A DNA stretch of 64,000 nt from Mucilaginibacter sp. GTDB taxonomy: Bacteria > Bacteroidota > Bacteroidia > Sphingobacteriales > Sphingobacteriaceae. The stretch spans positions 1 to 64,000 of the forward strand of contig JARLHA010000023.1 in the NCBI GenBank assembly GCA_031292485.1. Reading direction: 5' to 3'. Made by a program: the position numbers and the translations under genes. Shown here piece by piece: positions 29,501 to 37,059 of the stretch. Positions within the stretch are counted from its first letter, which is position 1; every line of letters begins with the position of its first letter. The notes under the pieces were generated by a model, which was given only the letters and a program-made list of their open reading frames with translations, was not told the origin of the DNA and did no database searches.

Positions 29501-30608
29501 GGCGCTTAATTTAAAAAGTACCATTGAACCGTTCAAAGATCTGAGGATAGAATTAAGTGCTTTCAAAACGCAGGACCATTCGTATCAAACCAATTTTAAA
29601 TCGATTGACGGATCAAATCTTATACAGAGTTACAACCCGGTTACCACAGGCGATTACAGCATATCTTATATGACTATCGGTACCGCCTTTGCAAAAATCA
29701 GCGGGGTAAACAATACCTCGCCGACTTTCCAGCAATTTGAGAATAACCGTACCATAATTTCGCAAAGGCTGGGCGCAGCTAACCCAAATTCGACAGGACC
29801 GCCAACCAATGGTTATGCTGATGGGTATAGCGCCAATTCGCAAAATGTGCTTGTTCCTGCATTCCTTGCTGCCTATACGGGTAAAAGTGCAGCCGGCGCC
29901 AATTTGACCCAGTTTCCTGCTATACCGATACCCAACTGGCAGGTAACTTATAATGGTTTAAGCCACATCGCTTTTTTTGCAGATATTTTTGAATCATTTG
30001 ATATCACACATGGTTACCGGTCATCATATAACGTTAGCGGGTATAGCACCCTGCTACAGTACCAGGCCACAAACGGGGCGGTAAGCTCAAGAGACGCCAA
30101 TAACGACTTTTTGCCGCTGTACCAGTTTTCAACCGTTACCATTTTCGAGCAATTTGTGCCCTTGCTGGGGTTAAACGCCCGGTTTAAAAACAGCATGACA
30201 GCTAACGTTGAATACCGCCGGAGCCGTTCGTTAAGTCTCAGTGTTTTAAATAGCCAGCTGGCAGAAGAAGATCAGCATGTGTTGGTTTTAGGATGGGGAT
30301 ATCGTGATAAAGAATTCCACTTTCCGTTTGGTTTGTTTAGCAGCCGCGCAAAAAATGACGTTAACTTTAAGATCGATTTTTCGCTGCAAAGTACAAAGGA
30401 CCTGATTTACCAGGCTGATATACAGCAGGCCCAGGTATCGTCGGGCGCTGAAAATATTACTGTACGGCCATCTATTGATTATGTGATCAACCAGCGTTTT
30501 AACCTTAATTTGTTTTACGATTCAAACATCACCCGACCATATACGTCGCAAACATTTAATACCGCCTTCACTACTTTCGGCATTAACCTCAAGCTGTTGC
30601 TGCAATAG
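23550..30608 (+). CDS. sprA: Type IX secretion system translocon SprA (Sov)
   Basis: A giant 2352-residue outer-membrane protein that forms the 36-strand translocon barrel of the type IX secretion system, exporting CTD-bearing proteins and supporting gliding in motile species. It shows a signal peptide (ends GVGQAFAQ), a repeated beta-rich architecture with many short aromatic/polar strands (FNFNMDQKIQLNVTGTIGDKLKI), family blocks such as AYLDDFENSQSVIDVS and SGTIWFDELRATDFNEKGGWAA, and a C-terminal strand pattern ending FGINLKLLLQ. The length is that of the family. The start is a TTG; no ATG lies nearby in frame. It is preceded by ruvA at 24 bp. The other T9SS genes are not in this window. 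Confidence 0.96.
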   Translation: MIRIFTAKLLAFLLISALCGVGQAFAQKSSTSAKKDSVIVSIPVTAPESNNQRARKGFFDPDPPNLVRTVEYDAVINRYILYQRVGNLLYRPPQYLTFSEYLSLLERENERKYFKQLSDTYTYQSQQPGFIPTIKVHSQSFERIFGGSNIDFRPQGSAEAILSGQINKNDNPLFNTIQRSQFNFNMDQKIQLNVTGTIGDKLKITTNYNTDAQFQFENQIKLEYTGHPDEIIQKIEMGTVSMPLPTTLITGSQALFGIKTKLKFGKLEVTSIFSQQRSQAQTITITNGSQQGSFKLTSADYDANRHFFLSQFFRNNYNSALANIPIISSNINVTKIEVWITNRVNSTTNSRDVLAFLDLGENKPYNTTLIRGGAGFSGMPAGTTSPGFPQQSNSLLRNLPASARLTYDPQNSISSYFASSGASDNYAKLTYARQLTTKEFTLHPQLGYITLTAPLNNDEVLAVAYQYTYNGVQYQVGEFSSDQPVNPTIRKVLYVKLLKNELLKTALPTWNLMMKNIYSLNALQISPQNFKMTVSRLDDKSGIKKEVMEEGQNMKSKLWIQNLGLDNLDAQQNKQPDGYFDYLEGITIDSNNGILIFPTVEPFGADLAKQFLPGEQNLVNRYVYQPLYDSTQTTARQLFPNLNRYTITGTYSATSGSSYQLNAVNIPQGSVVVNAGATTMVEGTDYTIDYNAGRITILNQSLLASGQPITVKVENNELFGVQQKSLFGTRLDYKVDDKLSLGATLMHLTEQPITQNEVIGQESISNTMVGFDANYSSPSRFLTRLVDKIPLIHTKVPSSFSFSGEFAQLIPGSPSVLNFAGSKNGTAYLDDFENSQSVIDVSAANTWQISGVPENLKKFPEYTHFNDLSYGYNRARLAFYNIDPIFYTSTTIPISRNELSNNYVRQVLQTEVFPFKQSPTGQPLPLATLDLAFYPMVRGPYNFTTNGLNPDGTLQNPTSRWGGIFRGINSSDFQDLNVQYIEFWLLDPFINKPNSTGGDLFFNLGNISEDILKDGQKGQENGLPADGSTTNTRETVWGRVPTIQPVVNSFDSNPNARALQDVGLDGIGDAAEKVKFANVVQQVKGELSAQAATDFANDPASDDYQYYQGPQLDRAGAGILSRYSKYNGTEGNSPTAQQSQALLGLQTSAATAIPDGEDVNHDNNMDQDDEYFEYKVHLSPQALIVGQGYVTDKVTSQVKLPNGTTTTVNWYQFRVPINTYTSAIGGIQDFKSIRYMRTYLTNFADTAILRFATMQLVRGEWRAFNLENNPSNVISDVANAPLDNSTIDVETVNIEENGAQSPIPYVVPPGITRQIDYSNLQANTRLNEQSLSLKITNLSDGYSRAAFKLFNNDMRQYKQLQMFIHAEALTTSTLKNNDLNAFIRLGADYINNYYEYEIPLQVTQPGTSDPNAIWPAANELDITLAKLTNAKLARNNARYHGQPWPLTLPFKVSDGRDTITIVGEPDLGLVTTIMLGVRNPIKTSSTTSTDDGMAKSGTIWFDELRATDFNEKGGWAAIGKVNAKLADFADITVSGNKTTAGFGTLDSRMEDRSLNDITGYNIAANVELGKFFPDKSGVHIPAYVNVSTQVSTPEYDPASPDILLKQSLNAAQTTQKRDSIQNAAEDYTMRKSINFTNIHKTKVDSKAPAHVWDLENWNATFAYSEYDHHDFSTLNDLEKTYKIALAYNFTDQPKYFTPFAKIIKKNSLALLRDINLSLWPSRLNFSISFDRFYSQNTPRNNDPAETVPIPTTFNKTFTVTRIYGLGWNLTKSLSMDIDATNLATVDEPYGSLNGLKMDTLWHNILNLGRTTNYNHSITFNYTPPINKIPGMDWVGVTTRYQTTFHWQGQPLFAIDNPQFDVGNSIDNTRTIQINPTLNFDMLYNKFGFVKKSKSKDNTDNLNKLLVGLVTSIKNVSATFTRTDGTFIPGYLPQSNFLGEDMNYGAPGIGFLLGGQGDLRATALSHGWISTDTLQNQLYVTTYNQALNLKSTIEPFKDLRIELSAFKTQDHSYQTNFKSIDGSNLIQSYNPVTTGDYSISYMTIGTAFAKISGVNNTSPTFQQFENNRTIISQRLGAANPNSTGPPTNGYADGYSANSQNVLVPAFLAAYTGKSAAGANLTQFPAIPIPNWQVTYNGLSHIAFFADIFESFDITHGYRSSYNVSGYSTLLQYQATNGAVSSRDANNDFLPLYQFSTVTIFEQFVPLLGLNARFKNSMTANVEYRRSRSLSLSVLNSQLAEEDQHVLVLGWGYRDKEFHFPFGLFSSRAKNDVNFKIDFSLQSTKDLIYQADIQQAQVSSGAENITVRPSIDYVINQRFNLNLFYDSNITRPYTSQTFNTAFTTFGINLKLLLQ

Positions 30609-30630
30609 GATTGGTCATTGGGTCATTGGA
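30606..30630. repeat. Octad tandem word after the sprA stop (E7, left part)
   Basis: The word GGTCATTG occurs about 2.5 times directly after the sprA TAG stop. It has no inverted partner at the other end of this gap, where a different word (TCTAATC) is used; the junction therefore carries two unrelated half-elements. Confidence 0.55.
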
Positions 30631-30695
30631 TAGGCTCGGCTGGGTCAAAGGTAACTACCGCTATAAAGTAAACTACAGGTTGAGGTTAAAATTAA

Positions 30696-30743
30696 GAGCC
30701 GGATTGAAATCTTTTCAACCTGGCTCTCCTATTCTATTTTTTT
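30696..30743. terminator. Bidirectional intrinsic terminator between sprA and the DUF2807 gene
   Basis: An imperfect 15-bp stem (GAGCCGGATTGAAA / TTTCAACCTGGCTC with a few mismatches) with a very short loop, followed by a T-rich run (30735-30743). It lies between convergent genes. Confidence 0.7.
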
Positions 30744-30778
30744 CTAATCTCTAATCTCCAGTCTCTAACCCCTAATCC
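30742..30778. repeat. Heptad tandem array at the DUF2807 gene stop (E7, right part)
   Basis: Five consecutive heptads: TCTAATC, TCTAATC, TCCAGTC, TCTAACC, CCTAATC. Read on the minus strand, the array begins within the TAG stop of the DUF2807 gene. It is the same word as E2 and E6. Confidence 0.7.
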
Positions 30779-31494
30779 TCCTTACTTACACTGCCTGAGC
30801 CTACGGTTTTGCTGTCGGTAATCGTAGCGTTTCCTGAATAAACAACGTTTCCTGAACCTACAATATGGGCCGAAACGGTTTTATCAGCATTAAAATAGGC
30901 GTTTCCTGAACCGGAAATTACTACAGAAGCGGAATTGGTTTTTAATGCTTTTGCTTTCACTTCTCCCGATCCGCTGATAACTACTTTGGTTTCATCCGAT
31001 GATCCCCTTAGCAGGATGGAACCCGAACCGCTGATGGTAGCATGCAGGTTGCCGGATTTAACCGCCGATTCAATATCGCCCGATCCGTTTAAAACTACAT
31101 TTACCTCTTCGCCGCTTACTGCCGCACCCTCAACCCTGATGGAACCTGATCCTGAATTTACCAGTGACGAAAGTGATTTGGCAGTTACATAAACGTCGAT
31201 TTTGCCATAGTTGTCGCTATTCCATTCATGATGGTGTTTGAATTTTATTTTGAGTGTGCCGTCTTCAACTACGGTTTCTATCTCTTTGATGATCTCTGAA
31301 CCGGCTGATATTTTCAAACTTTCTGTTCCGTTGATGTTTACATGCACGTCAAACGGACCCGCCGAAGCAATACTGTGAAACCCCGAAACCTGACGGCTTT
31401 CGCCTGATTGGGCCAAGGCGTTAAAACTTGCGATAATTATCAGCATTACCGCGCAAAATGTATAGGTTAATCTTTTCATAATAATTGTTTTCAT
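30772..31494 (-). CDS. DUF2807 (head GIN domain) exported protein
   Basis: About 240 residues. A signal peptide (MKRLTYTFCAVMLIIIASFNALAQ, possibly preceded by MKTII) is followed by a repetitive beta-solenoid-like domain of DUF2807, with the repeating motif VxGSGS/ISGSG (for example VVLNGSGDIESA, ATISGSGSILLRG, VVISGSGEVKA, VVISGSGNAYF, IVGSGNVVYSG). These putative auto-transporter-type proteins are common in Bacteroidota envelopes, but no function is settled. An in-frame extension to 31527 is not favoured because it would precede the signal peptide. It is convergent with sprA, and heptad array E7 lies at its stop. Confidence 0.88.
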   Translation of the reverse strand: MKTIIMKRLTYTFCAVMLIIIASFNALAQSGESRQVSGFHSIASAGPFDVHVNINGTESLKISAGSEIIKEIETVVEDGTLKIKFKHHHEWNSDNYGKIDVYVTAKSLSSLVNSGSGSIRVEGAAVSGEEVNVVLNGSGDIESAVKSGNLHATISGSGSILLRGSSDETKVVISGSGEVKAKALKTNSASVVISGSGNAYFNADKTVSAHIVGSGNVVYSGNATITDSKTVGSGSVSKED

Positions 31495-31589
31495 AATAAG
31501 ATGTAACCAAATACAAAAGTGTTGCACGTCCCCGTACGATTTTAAGCATCAAACAGTTAATCTAAGTTATCTTCACTCAATCTACACTG

Positions 31590-33404
31590 CTAATTACTAA
31601 CCTGTAACCCCTTTTCCTCTCTCTTTTTGCGGCGCTCTTCCCGGCGCTGTATCCTCAATTGTTTTTTTTCCAGGCGGTCCTGTTTGTTTATTGCCATTTG
31701 GTTTACCAAAGCAATAACCTCCTCCTGCTTTTTTTTGTCGAGGCCAACGGCCGGTTTTATGCCGCTTAACAGGGTTTTCCAGGCGAATTTAAAAAACGGG
31801 CTCTCCGGCGGACGTGTCCCGGTAACGAATACCGACCGTGGCACACCGCCGGCAATGTCGGGGTTATCATGTTTTAAAATAAACACATTGGCGAATAACG
31901 ATTCAATTGGCCGTGTCCGTAAATTATTCATCATGCTGTCCGGTTTCAATAAGCTTACGGTAAGGTCATTGTACAGCATGGTGACTTTCCCCCGGCTTTG
32001 CATACTGTTGGCTTTGATATCAAAATCAAATTGTTTTAACGTTCCTGAGTTTACTTTGATCATGGTTAGGGGCCTGGTTGCCGAATTTAGTACTTTCAGG
32101 TTCAGCTGGCCGAGGTGACCTTTATAGGAAAACGAATGATTGGCATCGGTTAAATTAAAAATGAATTTGATGTCAAGTTTGCCCTGGTTCATAAACCACG
32201 TGTTAAGATCGACGGAGCAAATGTTGTTTTTTTGCAATACGGAAGGCCGGGTAGTTATATTGAGAAAACGGCCATCGGTATTGTTAAAAGAGATGGTGCC
32301 TGTTTTATTTGATTTTTCATTGAATTCATTGTAAAATACATCAATGTGCTGAAGTATGGCAGTATCTATCTCCATATCGGCATTTATTTTGAACAGCCCT
32401 ACATTAGGGAAGGTGGCCACCCTGTCGGACGATGGTTTTTTATGATTGGGGTTGCCAAATACTTCAATACTTCCTTTTTTTAGCGATAGTTTTGATGCCG
32501 TTACCAGCCTGTACTTATGATAGTTTAAAAAATCAAACCGATCTAATTGCAACGAGTCAAGCCGCATGGTGAACTTATCCCTGTCGCTTTTTGAAAAAAA
32601 CGCATCGGTTTTTATAGGGGTAAGCGTTAGTCCCTCAATATTTAGCCTGGATTGCCTGGTGGATAATTTAATGTGATTGAACTTATAGGTGTATAATCCG
32701 TTCGGCGATTTTGCGGCATAATTATTCAATTCTAAAACAATATCCCTGCAGTATAGTAACCTCGACCTGTCTGTTTGTGTGGCAGAATCAATGAGCAAAT
32801 CTTTTGCGCTCAAATTCATTTCCTTAAATTCAGTAACAGCTAAATCAGCACCTGAATAATCTTCATATTTTAGTTTCACATCGCCTAAAAGAATATTTCC
32901 GATATGGATAGAACGCAGGTTTTTTGAAATTTTTTGCCATGCGGTTTTGTTGTTTTTTAAAACTGTATCTTTTTTTTGATTCAGCCGATAACTTATTTTC
33001 ACCACAGGCGATTCCATCAACACCTCGCCAATCTCTAGTTTGTGTTGGAAATATAATCTTAGCGGGTGAATATGATTTAAAGTGAGCCGCTTTACCTGTA
33101 GCTCGACCAGGTTGTTGGGCGCCAGGTTTTGTTTCTTCCGGAGGTTATAAACAGCAGTATCGGGTTTAAAGGTGATGTTATAAATATCTATCGATCCTCT
33201 GATCACGTGTAATTCTGCCGAAGAGAAGTTTGCGGTGTACAGCCCATCGCTGCTTTTTAACACTACATCCTTCACTTTTGAAGATAATATAGGCGACCAA
33301 TAGCTATTTACGAATATGGAAAGAATTAAAATAAGGGAAACAAGGATTGCAACAATAACCACAGCACTTTTATGCCATTTACGCTTAAATAGATTTAAAG
33401 CCAT
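31590..33404 (-). CDS. AsmA-like membrane-anchored protein, paralogue 1
   Basis: 604 residues. One N-terminal transmembrane helix (SAVVIVAILVSLILILSIFV) precedes a long beta-rich periplasmic part (YTANFSSAELHVIRGSIDIYNITFKPD, LSARDLLID-like repeats) and a basic KKQLRIQRREERRKKREEKG tail. The layout resembles AsmA/TamB/DUF748-type proteins that bridge the envelope and move lipids, but no specific family could be named. It shares the pattern SSSDGLY...DTAVY...L with the upstream gene and overlaps it by 1 nt (TAATG), so the pair is a tandem duplication expressed together. Confidence 0.7.
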   Translation of the reverse strand: MALNLFKRKWHKSAVVIVAILVSLILILSIFVNSYWSPILSSKVKDVVLKSSDGLYTANFSSAELHVIRGSIDIYNITFKPDTAVYNLRKKQNLAPNNLVELQVKRLTLNHIHPLRLYFQHKLEIGEVLMESPVVKISYRLNQKKDTVLKNNKTAWQKISKNLRSIHIGNILLGDVKLKYEDYSGADLAVTEFKEMNLSAKDLLIDSATQTDRSRLLYCRDIVLELNNYAAKSPNGLYTYKFNHIKLSTRQSRLNIEGLTLTPIKTDAFFSKSDRDKFTMRLDSLQLDRFDFLNYHKYRLVTASKLSLKKGSIEVFGNPNHKKPSSDRVATFPNVGLFKINADMEIDTAILQHIDVFYNEFNEKSNKTGTISFNNTDGRFLNITTRPSVLQKNNICSVDLNTWFMNQGKLDIKFIFNLTDANHSFSYKGHLGQLNLKVLNSATRPLTMIKVNSGTLKQFDFDIKANSMQSRGKVTMLYNDLTVSLLKPDSMMNNLRTRPIESLFANVFILKHDNPDIAGGVPRSVFVTGTRPPESPFFKFAWKTLLSGIKPAVGLDKKKQEEVIALVNQMAINKQDRLEKKQLRIQRREERRKKREEKGLQVSN

Positions 33405-35326
33405 TAATTACCCTTGTTTTCTTTTATCTTGTTTAATGAATCCCGTTTTGCCTGCCGCGCCATTTTTCGCGCTGCTCTTCGTTCTTTTCGTTTTTCCTTA
33501 AATTCCTTAATTGTGTTTACCAAATTACTAACTTTTACGATAGTAGTGTTAACCTGCGACTCGGTTTTTTTATCATAACCCACGCTCGGCTTTAAACCAT
33601 CCAGTAAAGCCTTGTATAAAAAGCTAAAAAACGATATATCCGGCTCGCGCTCCAAATCAATAGGGCCGGGTCGTAATACACTGTCCTTACCGGGGTTGTT
33701 TTTCTCCAGGATCAGGTTATTAGCCAGGGCCGAAAAAAATCCCTGTTTTTGCAGTTCAGTTTTACCCTCCACTTTTTTAAGCAACTGAAGTTTTAAGTTT
33801 TTATAGTAAAACTTAAGGTTACCCTTACCCCTATAGTTACTTGCATTAACGTTGAAATCAAGCTTTTCGATATCGGCAGATTGTATATGCACCATCGCCA
33901 GTGGCTTTACCAGTTTATCCAACAGCTTTCCGTCAAATTTACCCAATTCGCCCGAATAATTGAAGGCGCCGTCCTTTGCAGCCAGGTTAAATTTAAAATT
34001 TACGCTAAAAGGCGCGGCGTCCATAAACCGGGTGTTGATAAAGGCCCGCATGTAGGGGTTTCGTTTTTTTTGATCGTCATCGTTTGTTACATTTAAAATA
34101 TAGCCGTTGGTATGCGTAAAAAGTATTTCGCCAGTGGCATTGGTGATCTTGTCAGTTTCAGAATAACTGATCTTCGCATTTTTAATGTTAATCCGTTTAA
34201 TCCGCATATCCAGGACTACTTTTTGAAGCACCTGTTGCGGATCCATCCCGATTTTGCCCCCCGTTTTTCCGCTATAGGCATTATTTGTATAGATCTGAAC
34301 ATCGGGTTTGTCGATATTCATTATCCCGGCGTACAACACCTGGGCACGTAAAAAATCCTGCAGGTCGATATCGTTTATATCTATCTGTTTAATTTTTAAG
34401 GTATAAATGTCGCCGGTTTTACCGGTTTGTTTGTAAAAATCGTTCCTGTTATACCTCGGCGACAGAGATACTTTGCCAAGTACAATTTTTCTTTCTGAGG
34501 TCGAAAAATAAATTGTTTGCGCCCTGCCATCATATAAACCGTCGGGCGTGGCGACATGATAATCATGTACCGTAACATTCACCGCTTTCGTGTAATAAAA
34601 TCTTGATGGATCCGAACCGGATAATGAATCAATAAAAACATCCGAAATATCAATATCCAGGTGTTTTAGTTCAGTCTGTTTAATTACAGGTTTGTTTTTG
34701 TTGATATAATTTAAACTGATATCTTTTAATGAGATCGAGTCGATACGCAATTGTTTAAATACCTTTTTCATTATTTGATAAGGTGTTTTTGGCTTGCCCA
34801 CCTTCACGGTATCATTAAAGTGATAGCGTTTATTTATGATAGTGAGGTTTGGTTTTTCGATGGTGATATTATCTATATCCAGTATTTTATCCTGATAGGC
34901 TTTGCGGGCGCCAATGTTTTTGATTGATAACTTTTTAACACTCAGTATAAACAGGTTATCCGGGGCTTTTTTTAGCCTCACCAGCTTTTCATAAACTGCC
35001 GTATCGGGGACCAGCCTGAAATCCGAAAGTGTGGCGTTGCCCGATGTGATATTCAGGTCGAAGTCGGAATATTCAATATGATACAGGCTGTCACTTGAAC
35101 TGAGTACCAGCTCCTTCAGTCGTCTTTGTAACACGGGTTTCCAACGATTTCCCGCGACGTACTGATTATAGAAATAATAGCCCGCGCCGGCGACCAGGAG
35201 AATAACTCCCAAAAAAACAAAGGGCCATTTACGGATTCTTCTGATGGTGCTTGCTTCTATTGATTCCACGATACTTATTAACCAGGTTTTATAACAAGTA
35301 TGTAAGGATTTTGTTATTACTGACAA
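33404..35326 (-). CDS. AsmA-like membrane-anchored protein, paralogue 2
   Basis: Up to 640 residues. A transmembrane helix (FVFLGVILLVAGAGYYFY) near residue 40 is followed by a beta-rich periplasmic domain with the same block order as the downstream paralogue (LVLSSSDSLYHIEYSDFDLNITSG, VPDTAVYEKLVRLKK, IDISDVFIDS) and a very basic C-terminus (EFKEKRKERRAARKMARQAKRD). The opening codon used here is a TTG at 35326; a GTG at 35269 (giving ESIEASTIRRIRKW) is an equally good start. It is divergent from miaB. No function is known. Shared topology with AsmA/TamB suggests envelope lipid handling, which is an inference only. Confidence 0.7.
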   Translation of the reverse strand: MSVITKSLHTCYKTWLISIVESIEASTIRRIRKWPFVFLGVILLVAGAGYYFYNQYVAGNRWKPVLQRRLKELVLSSSDSLYHIEYSDFDLNITSGNATLSDFRLVPDTAVYEKLVRLKKAPDNLFILSVKKLSIKNIGARKAYQDKILDIDNITIEKPNLTIINKRYHFNDTVKVGKPKTPYQIMKKVFKQLRIDSISLKDISLNYINKNKPVIKQTELKHLDIDISDVFIDSLSGSDPSRFYYTKAVNVTVHDYHVATPDGLYDGRAQTIYFSTSERKIVLGKVSLSPRYNRNDFYKQTGKTGDIYTLKIKQIDINDIDLQDFLRAQVLYAGIMNIDKPDVQIYTNNAYSGKTGGKIGMDPQQVLQKVVLDMRIKRINIKNAKISYSETDKITNATGEILFTHTNGYILNVTNDDDQKKRNPYMRAFINTRFMDAAPFSVNFKFNLAAKDGAFNYSGELGKFDGKLLDKLVKPLAMVHIQSADIEKLDFNVNASNYRGKGNLKFYYKNLKLQLLKKVEGKTELQKQGFFSALANNLILEKNNPGKDSVLRPGPIDLEREPDISFFSFLYKALLDGLKPSVGYDKKTESQVNTTIVKVSNLVNTIKEFKEKRKERRAARKMARQAKRDSLNKIKENKGN

Positions 35327-35353
35327 TATGTCATCTTGTATTTAAATTTTATG

Positions 35354-35361
35354 TATTTTTG
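35354..35361 (+). promoter_or_regulatory. Candidate -7 box of miaB
   Basis: TATTTTTG fits TAnnTTTG and lies 20 bp before the miaB ATG (35382) in the short divergent gap with the AsmA-like pair. Confidence 0.5.
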
Positions 35362-35381
35362 CAAACCAATTTTTTATATAG

Positions 35382-36920
35382 ATGATGGATCTGGCAATTG
35401 CAGATAAAGTGCACGACGAAAGCAGGCAGGGCGAAGCCTTGGTATTGGAAACAAAAAAGGCAAAAAATAACGGCCGCAAACTGTATATTGAAAGTTATGG
35501 TTGTGCCATGAATTTCTCTGACAGCGAGATCGTTGCTTCTATTTTGCTGGACCAGGGCTATGAAACAACATCGGATTTTAATGTTGCCGATGTCATATTT
35601 ATCAATACCTGCTCCATTCGCGAAAACGCTGAGCAGCGTGTGCGTAACCGCCTGCGCGAATTTACCATCGCCAAGGTGAAGAATCCGGGTTTGGTAGTTG
35701 GGGTGCTTGGTTGCATGGCCGAACGCCTGAAATCGAAATTTTTGGAGGAAGAAAAATTAGTGGATGTAGTGGTAGGCCCTGATGCTTACCGCGATCTGCC
35801 TAACCTTATTGACCAGGTAGATGATGGCCAGAAAGCAGTGAACGTGCTTTTATCACGCGAGGAAACCTATGCGGACATCAGCCCGGTGCGCCTTAACAGC
35901 AATGGCATCAATGCTTTTGTTTCTATTATGCGTGGTTGCGATAATATGTGTTCGTTTTGTGTTGTGCCGTTTACACGCGGCCGCGAGCGCAGCCGCGATC
36001 CGCAATCCATCATAAAAGAATGTACCGACCTGTTTAACCGGGGTTACCGCGAGGTAACTTTGCTGGGGCAAAATGTGGATTCGTATAAGTGGGGGGCACC
36101 CGCCAGGCCTCACCCTGCCCTCTCCAAAGGAGAGGGTTCTGAAGATGGGATTTTAGCTGAAACGAATCAAAAAGTCCTCTCCTTTGGAGAGGATGAGGGA
36201 GGGCTTCGCCGTTTAGGTGAGGCGTCGAATGCCTCCGTCAACTTCGCCAATCTTTTAGAGATGGTTGCTTTGATCAACCCCGATCTGCGGGTTCGTTTTT
36301 CAACCTCGCATCCTAAAGATATTACCGACGAGGTATTGTATACTATCAAAAAGCACGATAATATTTGCAATTATATCCACCTGCCGGTGCAATCAGGCAA
36401 TAGCCGGGTACTGGAAATGATGAACCGCACCTATGACCGGGATTGGTATATCAACAGGATTGATGCTATCCGACGCATCATCCCTGAATGTGCTATATCT
36501 ACAGATGTGATCACCGGTTTTTGCAGCGAGACAGATGAGGGGCACCAGGATACGTTGAGCATGATGGATTACGTGCAGTATGATTTTGCCTATATGTTTA
36601 TGTATTCTGAAAGGCCCGGAACGCTGGCAGCTAAACGCTATGCCGATGATATACCCGATGCTGTAAAGCGCCAGCGCCTTAAAGAAGTGGTTGCCAAACA
36701 GCAGCAATATTCGTTTTCGCGGTTACAGGCGCAGGTAGGGACGGTGCAAAAGGTGTTGATTGAAGGTTTTTCAAAGAAATCAGATAATGATTATTGCGGC
36801 AGAAGTGATAACAACGCGATGGTGGTTTTCCCGGTGGGCGAAAATTATAAACCGGGGCAGTATGTAAATGTTTTAGTCGACAGGAGTACAACAGCTACCC
36901 TTATAGGGAAAGTTGTTTAG
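35382..36920 (+). CDS. miaB: tRNA-2-methylthio-N6-dimethylallyladenosine synthase with in-frame inserted element
   Basis: This radical-SAM methylthiotransferase modifies ms2i6A37 in tRNAs that read UNN codons. At 512 residues it is longer than the usual 440-475. The N-terminal UPF0004 domain has its three cluster cysteines ([34 protein letters not shown]); the radical-SAM core has [20 protein letters not shown]; a C-terminal TRAM domain ([12 protein letters not shown]...LIGKVV) follows. Between GQNVDSYKW and [10 protein letters not shown] there is an extra, low-complexity segment of about 40 residues encoded by a 117-bp palindromic element (36107-36223). The frame is kept, so the protein is probably functional with a surface loop. 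Confidence 0.95.
   Translation: MMDLAIADKVHDESRQGEALVLETKKAKNNGRKLYIESYGCAMNFSDSEIVASILLDQGYETTSDFNVADVIFINTCSIRENAEQRVRNRLREFTIAKVKNPGLVVGVLGCMAERLKSKFLEEEKLVDVVVGPDAYRDLPNLIDQVDDGQKAVNVLLSREETYADISPVRLNSNGINAFVSIMRGCDNMCSFCVVPFTRGRERSRDPQSIIKECTDLFNRGYREVTLLGQNVDSYKWGAPARPHPALSKGEGSEDGILAETNQKVLSFGEDEGGLRRLGEASNASVNFANLLEMVALINPDLRVRFSTSHPKDITDEVLYTIKKHDNICNYIHLPVQSGNSRVLEMMNRTYDRDWYINRIDAIRRIIPECAISTDVITGFCSETDEGHQDTLSMMDYVQYDFAYMFMYSERPGTLAAKRYADDIPDAVKRQRLKEVVAKQQQYSFSRLQAQVGTVQKVLIEGFSKKSDNDYCGRSDNNAMVVFPVGENYKPGQYVNVLVDRSTTATLIGKVV
36107..36223. mobile_element. 117-bp palindromic element inserted in frame in miaB
   Basis: 8-bp perfect terminal inverted repeats GCCTCACC (36107-36114) and GGTGAGGC (36216-36223). 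Each end carries an inner hairpin: CCCTCTCC-AAA-GGAGAGGG (36118-36136) and CCTCTCC-TTT-GGAGAGG (36176-36192). The two inner hairpins are inverted copies of each other. The length is 117 bp, exactly 39 codons. It encodes no protein of its own and resembles a REP/MITE-type non-autonomous element. Confidence 0.75.
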
Positions 36921-37008
36921 AGCTGTTAGATAATTTAAAATATAATTGAGGCTGAATAGTCTTATTAAGTTAGGGGGAATTTTAGAGTAGAACCAAATGT
37001 CATTCTTA

Positions 37009-37057
37009 TCTTGATTCTTGGTTCTTGACTCTTGGTTCTCGACGCTAGATTCTAACA
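37009..37057. repeat. Seven-unit heptad array upstream of the sigma-54 activator gene (E8)
   Basis: Seven consecutive heptads: TCTTGAT, TCTTGGT, TCTTGAC, TCTTGGT, TCTCGAC, GCTAGAT, TCTAACA, ending 2 bp before the ATG at 37060. A short inverted partner, AGAACCAA (36989-36996), can pair with TTGGTTCT in the array. The array lies where the promoter or ribosome-binding site of the gene would be. Confidence 0.75.
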
Positions 37058-37059
37058 CA

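Noticed and set aside
30609-30780. Possible CRISPR-like spacing in the heptad arrays
   Set aside because: Units are 7-8 nt with no spacers and no cas genes; they are degenerate tandem words, not repeat-spacer arrays.
37018-37059. Extended start for the sigma-54 activator
   Set aside because: The extra codons are just the heptad array translated; the ATG at 37060 starts the conserved protein.
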